Shown: positions 1 through 10,245, numbered from the stretch's first letter. The stretch: 64,000 bases of DNA from Anaerolineaceae bacterium (GCA_009772985.1 WOUS01000001.1:367242-431241); one strand, 5' to 3'. Numbers and translations: made by a program. Notes: generated by a model not told the origin, from the letters alone.

Positions 1-820
1 CGCGTTCGAGCAGACGTGTCTCCGCGACCATGTGCGCCCAGTCTTTGGGGTCCAGCGCAAACTTGTGGTCGGGGCCTTCACGGTCGTTGCTGTCGGTGAA
101 GTGGCGCTCGATGACACGCGCGCCCAGTGTCACCGCGCCGAGCACGGTCGCGTTGCCGTGCGTGTGGTCGGAGAGACCCAGCACCACCTCCGGGAACATG
201 GCCGCGTAGGTTTTTAGCACGTTCAGGTTGATGTGGTCGTAGTTCTCCGGGCTGGCGGTGTAGTTGGTGTTGCATTGCATGACGCATAACTGCTTGTTAA
301 TTTTCAAAATGGCATGGACGGCGCGCTGTACCTCGCCGATGTCGGCCGCGCCGGTGGCGATGATGACCGGCTTGCCCTTGGAAGCCATGTGTTCGAGCGC
401 CTCGATCCAGTCAATCTCGCCGGAGCCGACCTTGTAGGCCGGGATGTACGCGTCCACGTGTTCGATGGAATCGTAATCGTAAGGCGAGGTGAAGAAGTCA
501 ATCCCGGCTTTGTCGCACTCTTCTTTCAAAAGCGGCGTCCACTTCCACGAGACCGAGGCCTCGGCATAGACCTGCGTGACCGATTTCTTCCATTTCGCCT
601 GGTGCGAGACCTGGGCGTTCATGTGCGAGAAACCGTAATCCGAGACGATCTTCGGGGCCTGGAAATGCTGGAACTTGGCCGCGTCCGCACCGGCCTCCTT
701 GGCGAGACGGATGAGCATCTTCGCCCGCTCCAGGTCGCCGTCGTGGTTGGCGGCGATGTCGGCGATGAAGTAGGTGGGGTGATTGAAACCAATGGTGCGT
801 GAGCCGATTTTGATTTCCAT
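1..820 (-). CDS. neuB: NeuB/SpsE-family nonulosonic acid synthase (3' end beyond window)
   Basis: The 273 N-terminal residues of a sialic, legionaminic or pseudaminic acid synthase are visible. The family condenses phosphoenolpyruvate with a 6-carbon amino sugar to give a 9-carbon acid. Signatures are FIADIAANHDGD near residues 18-29, GADAAKFQ near 43-50, a QCNTNYTASPEN stretch, GLSDHTHG, and the ERHFT...PDHKFALDP segment of the (beta/alpha)8 barrel. The ATG at 820 is preceded by AGGAG at 826-830. The C-terminal antifreeze-like domain lies outside the window. It is downstream of pseB and an RmlD-like reductase in the same orientation, which suggests a pseudaminic-type product, but the substrate cannot be settled from this fragment. 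Confidence 0.9.
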   Translation of the reverse strand, partial: MEIKIGSRTIGFNHPTYFIADIAANHDGDLERAKMLIRLAKEAGADAAKFQHFQAPKIVSDYGFSHMNAQVSHQAKWKKSVTQVYAEASVSWKWTPLLKEECDKAGIDFFTSPYDYDSIEHVDAYIPAYKVGSGEIDWIEALEHMASKGKPVIIATGAADIGEVQRAVHAILKINKQLCVMQCNTNYTASPENYDHINLNVLKTYAAMFPEVVLGLSDHTHGNATVLGAVTLGARVIERHFTDSNDREGPDHKFALDPKDWAHMVAETRLLER

Positions 821-841
821 AGATACTCCTGGGTGGGAGAA

Positions 842-904
842 GTAAACAGGTAAACAGGTAAACAAGTACACAGGTGAGACATGTCTACTTGTTTACTTGT
901 GTAC
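842..904. repeat. Degenerate 8-nt word repeat (GTAAACAG/GTTTACTT)
   Basis: GTAAACAG is repeated about three times and is followed by reverse-complement copies (CTTGTTTAC), so the tract can also fold. It sits between neuB and the reductase gene and supplies that gene's last codons (ending STQVNK) and its TAG stop. It belongs to the locus-specific short word repeats seen throughout the window. Confidence 0.8.
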
Positions 905-1826
905 TTTCTCCCTGTGCATAACTCCTGATTTTCTGTGGATAACCCTGTTGAAATTGTGTATAAAACCGGTCGAGACCGGTGGAAACTCCGGGGATTTCCA
1001 TGCCCAGCGCGGTGGATAACTTGTGGACAGACAGCCGCAAAATGGGCGAACGCCTGGCGGTCAGTTCGGATTGCCCGACGGAGATGGGGTCAATCAGCGT
1101 TTCGTCGAATCCGAACCGGCGCGCCAGCCGGACGCCGAACTCGTACTTCGTCAGCGCATCGGACCCGGTGGCGTGGTACAGCCCCGACAGGCCTTTTTCC
1201 AGCATCCGCAGCAGGGTATCCGCCAGGTCGCCGACGAATATCGGGCAGAACCAGACGTCGGTGAACCCGTTGCAGCGTTTGCCCGCGCTCAGGTTGTTGA
1301 AGAAAAATTCCGAGATGGAACGTTTGCCGCCCAGGCTCCATCCGAAGAAATTGACCCGCGCCACCGCGGCCTTCGGGTCCGCAGCAAGCACGTTTTGCTC
1401 GCCCTCCAGTTTCGTGACCGGATACATGCCGACCGGGCTGGGAGCGTCGGCTTCGGTGTAGGGTTCTTCCTTCGTCCCGTCGAAGACCGAATCGGTGGAG
1501 ATGTGGACCATCTTCACGCCGCGGCGCGCGCAGGCCGCGGCCAGGCCGCCGGGCAAGTCGGCGTTGAGACGGCGCGCCAGGTCCGGGTCCGCCTCGCAGG
1601 CTTCCAGGTTCGCCAGCGCGGCGCAGTGGATCAGCCAGTCGGGGCGCGCCGTGTCGAGCACGCGGTCAACAGTCCCACGGTCCAGCAGGTTGGCGCAGAT
1701 CAGGTCGAACGGAACGCCGCTCAACTTGCAGCGGTCCACGCCCGTGACGGTGTGCCGTTCGGATGCCGACAGCGCCAGGTTCAGTCCCAGCAATCCGCTT
1801 GCTCCGGTGACAAGGATGCGAGTCAT
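885..1826 (-). CDS. RmlD-like NAD(P)-dependent sugar-nucleotide reductase
   Basis: This 313-residue extended short-chain dehydrogenase has the Rossmann motif TGASGLLG at residues 7-14, a catalytic-type STDSVFDG strand and the YPVTK active-site pentad. The layout matches dTDP-4-dehydrorhamnose reductase (RmlD) and related 4-keto-sugar reductases. Its position between pseB and a NeuB-family synthase suggests it reduces a keto-sugar intermediate of the same glycan; the exact substrate is unknown. The C-terminus runs into the word repeat at 842-904, so the last residues are probably repeat-encoded and not family sequence. Its start codon follows another word repeat (1836-1863). Confidence 0.85.
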   Translation of the reverse strand: MTRILVTGASGLLGLNLALSASERHTVTGVDRCKLSGVPFDLICANLLDRGTVDRVLDTARPDWLIHCAALANLEACEADPDLARRLNADLPGGLAAACARRGVKMVHISTDSVFDGTKEEPYTEADAPSPVGMYPVTKLEGEQNVLAADPKAAVARVNFFGWSLGGKRSISEFFFNNLSAGKRCNGFTDVWFCPIFVGDLADTLLRMLEKGLSGLYHATGSDALTKYEFGVRLARRFGFDETLIDPISVGQSELTARRSPILRLSVHKLSTALGMEIPGVSTGLDRFYTQFQQGYPQKIRSYAQGESTQVNK

Positions 1827-1835
1827 TCCATCTCC

Positions 1836-1863
1836 GCTAATTGCTAAACGCTAATCGCTAATT
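1836..1863. repeat. Short word repeat (CGCTAATTG-type)
   Basis: The words GCTAATTG, GCTAAACG and GCTAATCG follow one another between the reductase start and the pseB stop. It is a locus-specific short tandem word repeat, and the pseB stop codon at 1858 lies in it. Confidence 0.7.
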
Positions 1864-2859
1864 CCCATTCGCATACGCTTCCTCGAACGGCGCGATGAAC
1901 TTCTTGATGCCCTCGATGTCCAACTGCTGGGCGTTGGTGTCGCTGGTGTAGCGAAAACCCTCCGGCAGGGACTTGCCGCGCTTCTGCCAGTCGTAGACGA
2001 ACCACATTGCCTCGGACGGCTGGATGACGAACATGTCGTCGAGTTCGACCGCGCTGCGCGCCTCGTCTTCCGAGACCAGCACCTCGTGCAGTTTTTCGCC
2101 GGGACGGATGCCGATGACTTCGATCTCGGCGTCCGGCGCGATGGCGTGCGCCAGGTCAATCACTTTCGTGCTGGGGATCTTCGGCACGAAGACCTCGCCG
2201 CCGTGCATCTGTTCGATGCAGCGGATGACGAAATACACGCCCTGCTCCAGCGAGAGCCAGAAGCGGGTCATACGCTCGTCGGTGACGGTGATCTTGCCCC
2301 CCTTGCGTTGCGCCAGGAAGACCGGCACCACCGAGCCGCGGCTGCCGACCACGTTGCCGTAGCGGGTGCAGGAATAGCGCGTGGCCGTCCCGGCGGCGTA
2401 GGCGTTGGACTGGACGACCAGTTTCTCGGCGGCCAGTTTGGTGGCCCCGTACAGGTTGACCGGGTTGACGGCCTTGTCGGTGCTGAGCGCCAGCACTTTC
2501 TTGACGCCTGCATCCAGCGCGGCCTCGACCACGTTGCTGGTGCCCATGATATTGGTCTTGATGGCCTCCATCGGGTTGTACTCGCAGGCCGGGACTTGCT
2601 TGAGCGCCGCGGCGTGGACGACGATGTCCACCCCGTTCATGGCGCGTCCCAGGCGTTCCCGGTCGCGCACGTCGCCGATGAAGTAACGCAGCGAGGGGTG
2701 ATCGTAGCCCGCCGCGCGCATCTCGTGCTGTTTCAGTTCGTCGCGGCTGTAGACGATGATCTTCTTCGGGTGAAATTTGTCCAGCATGATGCGGATGAAT
2801 TTCTTGCCGAACGAGCCGGTCCCGCCGGTGACGAGCACAGTTTTATTTTTCCAGTTCAT
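1858..2859 (-). CDS. pseB: UDP-N-acetylglucosamine 4,6-dehydratase, PseB-type
   Basis: This 333-residue enzyme matches the inverting UDP-GlcNAc 4,6-dehydratase (C5-epimerising) that opens pseudaminic acid synthesis. Family hallmarks are TGGTGSFGKKF at the N-terminus, YSRDELKQHEM, GDVRDRERL, ALSTDKAVNPVNLYGATK with the catalytic DK pair and YxxxK, RYGNVVGSRGSVVP, and PGEKLHE. The ORF can also start at a GTG at 2865, but AGGAG five bases before the ATG at 2859 favours 2859. The start overlaps the end of the preceding AT-rich gene by 17 bp. PseB homologues also serve UDP-FucNAc routes (FnlA), but SRDELKQ is closer to PseB. Confidence 0.92.
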   Translation of the reverse strand: MNWKNKTVLVTGGTGSFGKKFIRIMLDKFHPKKIIVYSRDELKQHEMRAAGYDHPSLRYFIGDVRDRERLGRAMNGVDIVVHAAALKQVPACEYNPMEAIKTNIMGTSNVVEAALDAGVKKVLALSTDKAVNPVNLYGATKLAAEKLVVQSNAYAAGTATRYSCTRYGNVVGSRGSVVPVFLAQRKGGKITVTDERMTRFWLSLEQGVYFVIRCIEQMHGGEVFVPKIPSTKVIDLAHAIAPDAEIEVIGIRPGEKLHEVLVSEDEARSAVELDDMFVIQPSEAMWFVYDWQKRGKSLPEGFRYTSDTNAQQLDIEGIKKFIAPFEEAYANGN

Positions 2860-3187
2860 GGTCACTCCTAAAAAAGATATTGAATTTCATATGTCGAGAA
2901 ACATCTTCTCCAAAACGTGGATGTTCACCAGGGATTGATGCAAGAAATTTTTTGGCAGCATCCACGAACTTGATTATTTCCTCAACATCGAGTTTATATC
3001 GTTTTTGCATTTCCACATACCTACCAGCAAACGGTTCATATTCTTCACTGTATCCACTATCATGTTTGTAAGCGTTAATCATTTTTCGGACTTTTTCTAC
3101 TTCCAAATAACCAGGCAAATCAGCTAATTTGATGTTGTAGGTATCCTCAATAATTTTGCAGGATTTTTTCTTTGTTCGATCCAGCAT
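2843..3187 (-). CDS. AT-rich hypothetical ORF, probable frameshifted second half of the 3124-3540 gene
   Basis: This 114-residue ORF overlaps the gene upstream by 64 bp in another frame. It has no clear Shine-Dalgarno sequence of its own. It carries EVEKVRKMINAYKHDSGY, similar to the R..N..KH helix of HEPN-domain proteins; this is a resemblance, not an established assignment. A -1 shift in a run of six A on the minus strand (plus-strand T6 at 3164-3169) would join it to the upstream frame and give one helical protein of about 230 residues. It is far more AT-rich than its neighbours. Its end overlaps the pseB start. Confidence 0.55.
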   Translation of the reverse strand: MLDRTKKKSCKIIEDTYNIKLADLPGYLEVEKVRKMINAYKHDSGYSEEYEPFAGRYVEMQKRYKLDVEEIIKFVDAAKKFLASIPGEHPRFGEDVSRHMKFNIFFRSDHELEK

Positions 3188-3540
3188 TTATTCCAAGATT
3201 TACCTGATCTTTTGTGTTCAATAGCCGATGAAATGATTTTCAGTTCGTACTCTACAATCGAATTTATCTCATTCAGCGCTGCGCGAGTAACGATTTCTTG
3301 GTAAGCCAATAGAATATCAACTGCGTGCTCATACTCTGCAAATCCATTATCCTCTTCATCAACGTTATCCTCATCGTGGTCATTGTCGCCGAACTCTTTT
3401 ATATCACCGTTAACTTCTAATACAATTTGGGTTTCACCGCTGGCAATACGCACATCCGCATCGTCAACGCTAAGAGCGCGATTGACAAACATTTTCACAT
3501 TTTCCAAAGCAAAATCAACAAACCATTGGCAGCCAGTCAT
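3124..3540 (-). CDS. AT-rich hypothetical protein, first half of a frameshifted gene
   Basis: This 138-residue ORF starts at the ATG of an ATGA overlap with the methyltransferase stop (3537-3540), so it is translationally coupled. It contains a very acidic stretch (about residues 46-66, rich in D, E and N) and a helix with NEINSIVEYELKIISSAIEH, reminiscent of the first helix of HEPN proteins. Its last residues after WIEQRK look unnatural, consistent with a frameshift at the A6 run. I do not recognise a characterised family. The low GC and the position inside a GC-rich sugar operon suggest acquisition by transfer. Confidence 0.6.
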   Translation of the reverse strand: MTGCQWFVDFALENVKMFVNRALSVDDADVRIASGETQIVLEVNGDIKEFGDNDHDEDNVDEEDNGFAEYEHAVDILLAYQEIVTRAALNEINSIVEYELKIISSAIEHKRSGKSWNKCWIEQRKNPAKLLRIPTTSN

Positions 3541-4394
3541 TTTTTGCTTATCGCAATGAGCGGATACTGCCCCTTCTCGCCTAGGAAGCGCGGCAGGCGC
3601 TCCTCCAGCCAGTAGATGAATCGCATCTTCAGCCGGCCCGCCAGTTTCGCGTGGATGTACGTCCGCGTGAATTTGGTGCTGACGCTGCGCCAGACGAAAA
3701 TCTGGATGGGCACGAGGCCCTGCAACTGCCCGCGCAGCCAGTTGGCGTCCGACTTGTGGACGAAGGTGCCGGCCGGCGTGGCCGGGGCGGGCGCGGGAGT
3801 AGCGGGTGCAGGACTCTGAGTCTGTCCGCGGCACAGGCGGGCGATGACACGGTTGACGTACGGCGCCAGCGCGTGGAACGGGCGCATCAGCGGCGGGTCG
3901 CTCCAGCCGTTGACGACCACGGCGCGGCGTCCCGGTTTCAGAACCCGGTACAGTTCGGCGTAGGCCTTGCGATGGTCGGCGGCGGGCAGGTGATGGATGG
4001 TGTGCAGCGAGATGACGCCGTCGAACGCGTCCGCCTTGAAGGGCAGGCTGGCGATGTCCATCACCACGTAGAGGCCCTTGTCGCCGAGACGCTGGCGGGC
4101 TTCCTTCAGCGCGGTAATGGAAATGTCCGCGCAGACGCGGTAGCGGTAGCCTTCGGAATAGGTCAGGTATTCGGGATACTGCACCGGCCCGGAACCGGCG
4201 TCCAGGAACAGGTTCCCGGTCGGGTCGAGGTAACGATTGACGCGCAGGTGGCAGCGGTGGATGTAGTCGCGCACCACCGGCCGCAGGTCCTCGTAGCGGG
4301 CGTTCTGGTAAAGTCCCTCGCCCACCTGGCTCCAGCCGGTCTGGTCGTAGAATTCGCGCACTTCCTGTTTGGTGTTCACTAAATATTGCTCCAA
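3537..4394 (-). CDS. Class I SAM-dependent methyltransferase
   Basis: This 285-residue protein has a SAM-binding motif I reading FLDAGSGPVQYPEY, an acidic motif II (VCADIS) and the ISLHTIHHLP post-motif typical of class I small-molecule methyltransferases. A Pro/Ala-rich linker (around residues 196-213) separates the core from a C-terminal segment. It lies between a capsule-type glycosyltransferase gene (overlapping by 16 bp) and the AT-rich pair (4-bp overlap), so it probably methylates or matures a glycan. The substrate is unknown. Confidence 0.85.
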   Translation of the reverse strand: MEQYLVNTKQEVREFYDQTGWSQVGEGLYQNARYEDLRPVVRDYIHRCHLRVNRYLDPTGNLFLDAGSGPVQYPEYLTYSEGYRYRVCADISITALKEARQRLGDKGLYVVMDIASLPFKADAFDGVISLHTIHHLPAADHRKAYAELYRVLKPGRRAVVVNGWSDPPLMRPFHALAPYVNRVIARLCRGQTQSPAPATPAPAPATPAGTFVHKSDANWLRGQLQGLVPIQIFVWRSVSTKFTRTYIHAKLAGRLKMRFIYWLEERLPRFLGEKGQYPLIAISKK

Positions 4395-5971
4395 TCCATC
4401 GGCGCTCCGGCCAACTGGTCGAGTGTGTCGGCGTACTGCGCCAGCCCTGCCTCGCTGAAGACGTACTCCATCGGGCGGGTCTTCAGGTCGTCAATCGTGC
4501 GCGCCAGGTGCCAGGGGAACGGGCGCGGGTATTCCTTGAAGAAGCGGTAGGCGTAGTTCCAGGCCAGGTCCAACTGCTCCGGCGTCAGGCGCAGGCGTCC
4601 CAGTTGGGGCAGCACACGGTCCAGTGCGGCGATGGTTTCGTCCCACGAGGCCGGGTCAATGGTGAAGCCCCGGCCGCGGTAGTGCGTCTCCCCGCCGGTG
4701 ATGACCGGGATGCCGCGCGTGGCAATTTCGAGGCCGGTGGTGGTGGTGTAGGTCAGCGCCAGGTCGGTGATGGCGATCAGGTCGTAGGTGTTGACCGGGT
4801 CCTTGGGCCGCACGAGGTGGATGTGCTCCGGCAGTTCGGGCGTGACCTTGCGGATTTCCTCTTCGATGGACGGGCCGCGCGAGATGGCCTCGCCGGGGTG
4901 GATGCGCAGCACCAGCTGGACCTCGGGCCTGCCCGCGAAATAGCGCACCACGCCGGTGATCCATTCGGTCATCGTCCCGGCCAGCACCTGGCGTCCGAGC
5001 GTCAGGCTGTCGCCGAGCACGTTGGTCGGCAGGAGCACGATGGGGCGCTCATCCAGCCCGAGGATGCGGCGGATGCGGTCCCCGCCCTGCGCCGAAGCAA
5101 ACTGCGGGTAGAGCCGGGCGAAGGTGTCGTCGGGCGTGACGTTCTGGCGCGCCTTGAGCAGGTACTCCAGCCAGCCGCGTTGGTCGGCGGTGAGCGGCTG
5201 GGACTTGCGCGCCGCCCACAGGTCGCCGGTATCGTGGCGGACGATCTGCGAGTTGTTCGCCATCCAGACCCGGTTGGCCTGGTCGCCGAATTCGTAGGTC
5301 ACAGCCGGGATGTCCAGCGCGCGCGCCGCGGCGTAGACCGCGCCGAATTCCAGGATCATGCCGTTGGGGATGAGCACCGCGTCCGGGCGGTGCGACTTCA
5401 TCCAGGCGTAGGTGGTGCGGGCGGCGAAATCGTTGCGCGCACGGCGCAGGCGGTAGACTTCGCTGGAGCGGTCCACGTCTTCGACCTGCATCGTATATTG
5501 CGTGTCGTAAATGGCGACCTGGTCCACCTCGCGCTGGAGCGCTTCGGGCAGCGCGGCGGCGCGGCGGGCGCGCAGCAGCGGCAGCGGTTCCAGCAGCGGA
5601 CCGGCGGCCTGGAGCAGGTTGCTCACGTACAGGTCGCGCTTCCGCAGGTCGAACTTATTCACCGGCGAGAACCAGTTCGAGTAGGGCAGCCAGGCAAACG
5701 TGACGCGGTGGCCGCGCCCGGCGAGCGCCAGCCCGGTCAGGGCGGCGTGTTCGATCCAGTAATGCAGGGTCGAGAAGATGAGCACGTGCCGTCCGCGCGG
5801 GGCTTTGCGCGCCAGCGGTTCGACCTGTTCGCGCAGGCCGGGGAGCAGTTTTTCCAACGCCCGCAGGTTGAAATGCCCGCCGCCGTACTGCTTGCGGCGC
5901 AGGAGCCAGTAGATCTCCGCGCTGAGCGGCAGTTCGCCGATGATGTTCTTGAGGGAATCTTTGGCGCTCAT
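4379..5971 (-). CDS. Capsule-type GT-B glycosyltransferase-like protein
   Basis: This 530-residue soluble protein has a C-terminal half with LVLRIHPGE, YDLIAITDLALTYTTTTGLEIATRGIPVITGG and HYRGRGFTID. That pattern is shared with KpsC/KpsS- and TagF-type capsule or teichoic-acid polymerising transferases. The N-terminal half (LIFSTLHYWIEHAALTGLALAGRGHRV) fits the first Rossmann lobe of a GT-B fold. The start ATG at 5971 overlaps the Wzt stop (ATGA). Its place just after the ABC exporter suggests it builds or primes the exported polymer. The donor and acceptor are unknown. Confidence 0.75.
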   Translation of the reverse strand: MSAKDSLKNIIGELPLSAEIYWLLRRKQYGGGHFNLRALEKLLPGLREQVEPLARKAPRGRHVLIFSTLHYWIEHAALTGLALAGRGHRVTFAWLPYSNWFSPVNKFDLRKRDLYVSNLLQAAGPLLEPLPLLRARRAAALPEALQREVDQVAIYDTQYTMQVEDVDRSSEVYRLRRARNDFAARTTYAWMKSHRPDAVLIPNGMILEFGAVYAAARALDIPAVTYEFGDQANRVWMANNSQIVRHDTGDLWAARKSQPLTADQRGWLEYLLKARQNVTPDDTFARLYPQFASAQGGDRIRRILGLDERPIVLLPTNVLGDSLTLGRQVLAGTMTEWITGVVRYFAGRPEVQLVLRIHPGEAISRGPSIEEEIRKVTPELPEHIHLVRPKDPVNTYDLIAITDLALTYTTTTGLEIATRGIPVITGGETHYRGRGFTIDPASWDETIAALDRVLPQLGRLRLTPEQLDLAWNYAYRFFKEYPRPFPWHLARTIDDLKTRPMEYVFSEAGLAQYADTLDQLAGAPMDWSNI

Positions 5972-7248
5972 TTGCGTTTCGCCTCGATGCTCCACTCCAG
6001 CCGCGGGCGGACGACGCCCGGCCGCGTCTCGACCCAGTGCATGCCCGGCGCGCCGGCGGCGTCCACGCTGAAGTCGAGCGCCTGGTCGTCCTGGAAGTAG
6101 CGCTTGATGTGGTAGGAACTGGCGTTCACGCCCAGCCCATAGCGCCCGGCGTTGAGCGTGTCGGCCGGGATGGTGCAGCGGCTGACGTACTGCCCGGCGG
6201 CGCGGCTGGTGTGTTTCTCGAACATGTGCGGCTCGTCGGTGTCGAAGGTGGTGAAGACCGCCTCGCCGCGCGCCGTGTTCAGGTACAGGCCGATGCGCAG
6301 CCCGGTGACGGGGGCGCTCAGCGCGTATTCCATCTCGATGATGACCGGCTCGGTCGAGCGCACCGAGTCCACGGTCCGGCCGCGCCCGTCGCACAGGCGC
6401 AGGGAGAGAGGGCGGAACGGCGCGGCGTCCGCCGGGACCTCGTCCGCCTCCCAGAAGCGTTCCCCGGCCTGGCTGTGCCCGGCGGAGAGGTAGCGGTCCA
6501 CGGCCTCGGGCGAGGGGGCGCGCAGGGTCAGGCGTCCCTTTTCGAGCACGATGGATTCCTGCGTCAGGCGCAGCACCGCCGACATGTTGTGGCTGACGAA
6601 CAGCACTGTGCGCCCCTGCTGGGCCACGTCGCCTATCTTGCCGAGGCACTTCTTCTGGAACTCGGCGTCGCCGACGGCCAGCACTTCGTCCACCACCAGG
6701 ATCTCCGGTTCGAGGTGCGCGGCCACGGCGAACGCCAGCCGCAGGTACATGCCGGAGGAATAGCGCTTGACCGGCGTATCAATGAACTGCTCGACCTCCG
6801 AGAAGTCCACGATCTCATCGAACTTGCGCTCGATCTCGGCGCGCTTCATGCCCAGGATGGCGCCGTTGAGGAAGATGTTTTCGCGCCCGGTCAGTTCGGG
6901 ATGGAAGCCGGTGCCGACCTCGAGCAGGGACCCGACCCGGCCGCGGATCGTCACCGAGCCTTCGGTCGGTTCGGTGATGTGCGAGAGCACCTTGAGCAGG
7001 GTGCTCTTGCCCGCGCCGTTGCGGCCGATGATGCCCAGCACCTGTCCCTGCTTGACATCGAAGGAGACGCCGCGCAAGGCCCAGATGGTATCGGCGCCGT
7101 CGGCCTTCGGCGACTGGACGCGGCGCAGGGCGCGCAGGGGCGCGCTGAGGGCGTCGGTGATCTTTCCGCTCAGGGTCTCGTATTTCAGCGGGGCCATGCC
7201 GATGCGGTAACGCTTGCCGAGGTTTTCAACACGGATGACAGGTTTCAT
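5968..7248 (-). CDS. wzt: Polysaccharide ABC exporter ATPase with C-terminal carbohydrate-binding domain (Wzt)
   Basis: This 426-residue protein has a Walker A GRNGAGKST near 75-83, the signature SSGMYLRLAFA, Walker B ILVVDEVLAVGD and the H-loop FVSHNM. This set is typical of O-antigen or teichoic-acid exporters (Wzt/TagH). Residues from about 265 form a beta-rich extension like the Wzt C-terminal domain that recognises the glycan's capped end. It pairs with the permease at 7252-8118. It energises export of a lipid-linked polymer across the cytoplasmic membrane. Confidence 0.93.
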   Translation of the reverse strand: MKPVIRVENLGKRYRIGMAPLKYETLSGKITDALSAPLRALRRVQSPKADGADTIWALRGVSFDVKQGQVLGIIGRNGAGKSTLLKVLSHITEPTEGSVTIRGRVGSLLEVGTGFHPELTGRENIFLNGAILGMKRAEIERKFDEIVDFSEVEQFIDTPVKRYSSGMYLRLAFAVAAHLEPEILVVDEVLAVGDAEFQKKCLGKIGDVAQQGRTVLFVSHNMSAVLRLTQESIVLEKGRLTLRAPSPEAVDRYLSAGHSQAGERFWEADEVPADAAPFRPLSLRLCDGRGRTVDSVRSTEPVIIEMEYALSAPVTGLRIGLYLNTARGEAVFTTFDTDEPHMFEKHTSRAAGQYVSRCTIPADTLNAGRYGLGVNASSYHIKRYFQDDQALDFSVDAAGAPGMHWVETRPGVVRPRLEWSIEAKRK

Positions 7249-7251
7249 AGT

Positions 7252-8118
7252 CTAAATTGTGTCTGCGAAAGTTTTTTCCATGCTGCGGAAGTAGAACAGT
7301 CCGCTGACCAGCACGATGACCGCCATGGCCGCCGAGATGGCGAGCCGGAGGTCGGGAGCGGTCTGCGTGCCGAGCAGCGCCCAGCGGAACCCGTTCACCA
7401 CTCCGGCCATCGGGTTGAGGGCGTAGACGAACTGCCACTTTGCCGGGACCATGCTGGTCGAGTAGACGACCGGCGAGACGAACTTCCAGACTTCCGCCAG
7501 GAAGGGGATGATGTAGTTCACGTCGCGGTACTTGACGTACAGAGCCGAGAGCCACAGCGCCACGCCCAGCGCGGTGACCAGCGCCAGGAGCAGGAACAGC
7601 GGCAGGGTCAGCATGGCCCAGTTCAGGGTCAGGTGCGTGGCGCCGGTGGCGTTGTAGTAGATCATCATGCCGATCAACACGAGGAAAGCCAGCAGGAAGT
7701 CCACCACCCCGGCCATGACCGAGGCCAGCGGCAGGAGCAGGCGTGGGAAGTAGATCTTCGTCACCATGTTCTGGTGGCTGACCAGCGACCGGCTGGCGTT
7801 GTTCAACGCGTTGGCGAACAGCGTCCACGGCAGGAGGGCGGTGTAGGCGAAGATCGGGTAGGGCAGGCCGTCGGAGGAGACTTTGGCGAGTTCGCCGAAG
7901 AAGATGCTGAAGACCACCATTTGCAGGAACGGGTTGAGCACTGCCCAGGAGACGCCCAGCAGGGTCTGCTTGTAGCGCACCTTCAGGTCGCGCCAGGTCA
8001 TGAAGAAGACCAGTTCGCGGTACAGCCACAGGTCGCGCAGGTTGAGCGCCGTCCAGCCGCGCGACGGGCGCAGGACGACGGTTCCGGGTTCGGGTTTGCT
8101 GATTGCGGTCTTTGCCAT
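7252..8118 (-). CDS. wzm: Polysaccharide ABC exporter permease (Wzm)
   Basis: This 288-residue ABC-2 family membrane protein has about six predicted transmembrane segments. It carries the amphipathic N-terminal YRELVFFMTWRDLKVRYKQTLLGVSWAVLNP typical of Wzm/TagG. It is followed three bases later by wzt. No strong Shine-Dalgarno sequence precedes the ATG at 8118; a hairpin repeat (8137-8191) lies directly upstream. Together with Wzt it forms the export channel for the glycan made by the surrounding genes. Confidence 0.93.
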   Translation of the reverse strand: MAKTAISKPEPGTVVLRPSRGWTALNLRDLWLYRELVFFMTWRDLKVRYKQTLLGVSWAVLNPFLQMVVFSIFFGELAKVSSDGLPYPIFAYTALLPWTLFANALNNASRSLVSHQNMVTKIYFPRLLLPLASVMAGVVDFLLAFLVLIGMMIYYNATGATHLTLNWAMLTLPLFLLLALVTALGVALWLSALYVKYRDVNYIIPFLAEVWKFVSPVVYSTSMVPAKWQFVYALNPMAGVVNGFRWALLGTQTAPDLRLAISAAMAVIVLVSGLFYFRSMEKTFADTI

Positions 8119-8136
8119 TGTCTCTGTCTTTTTTTT

Positions 8137-8191
8137 GCATCGAATTCCGCGAATTTCTCGAAAAGTTCGACCTGTTCGGGAAATTCGATGC
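8137..8191. repeat. Terminal-inverted-repeat element, copy 1 (GCATCGAATT ends)
   Basis: This 55-bp element begins GCATCGAATT and ends AATTCGATGC, a perfect 10-bp inverted repeat, with more internal pairing. A 57-bp relative with the same ends lies at 36678-36734. Both sit between co-directional glycan genes. Confidence 0.85.
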
Positions 8192-8200
8192 GTTGTTTTC

Positions 8201-10197
<1,997 letters not shown>

Positions 10198-10245
10198 CTC
10201 TATCCTTCTTGCCTTTGTGGTCAACTGGCTAATTGCCGTGATTCT

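Noticed and set aside
842..904. Possible CRISPR array at the short repeats
   Set aside because: The words are 7-12 nt, degenerate and directly adjacent with no unique 30-40 nt spacers; no cas genes are present.
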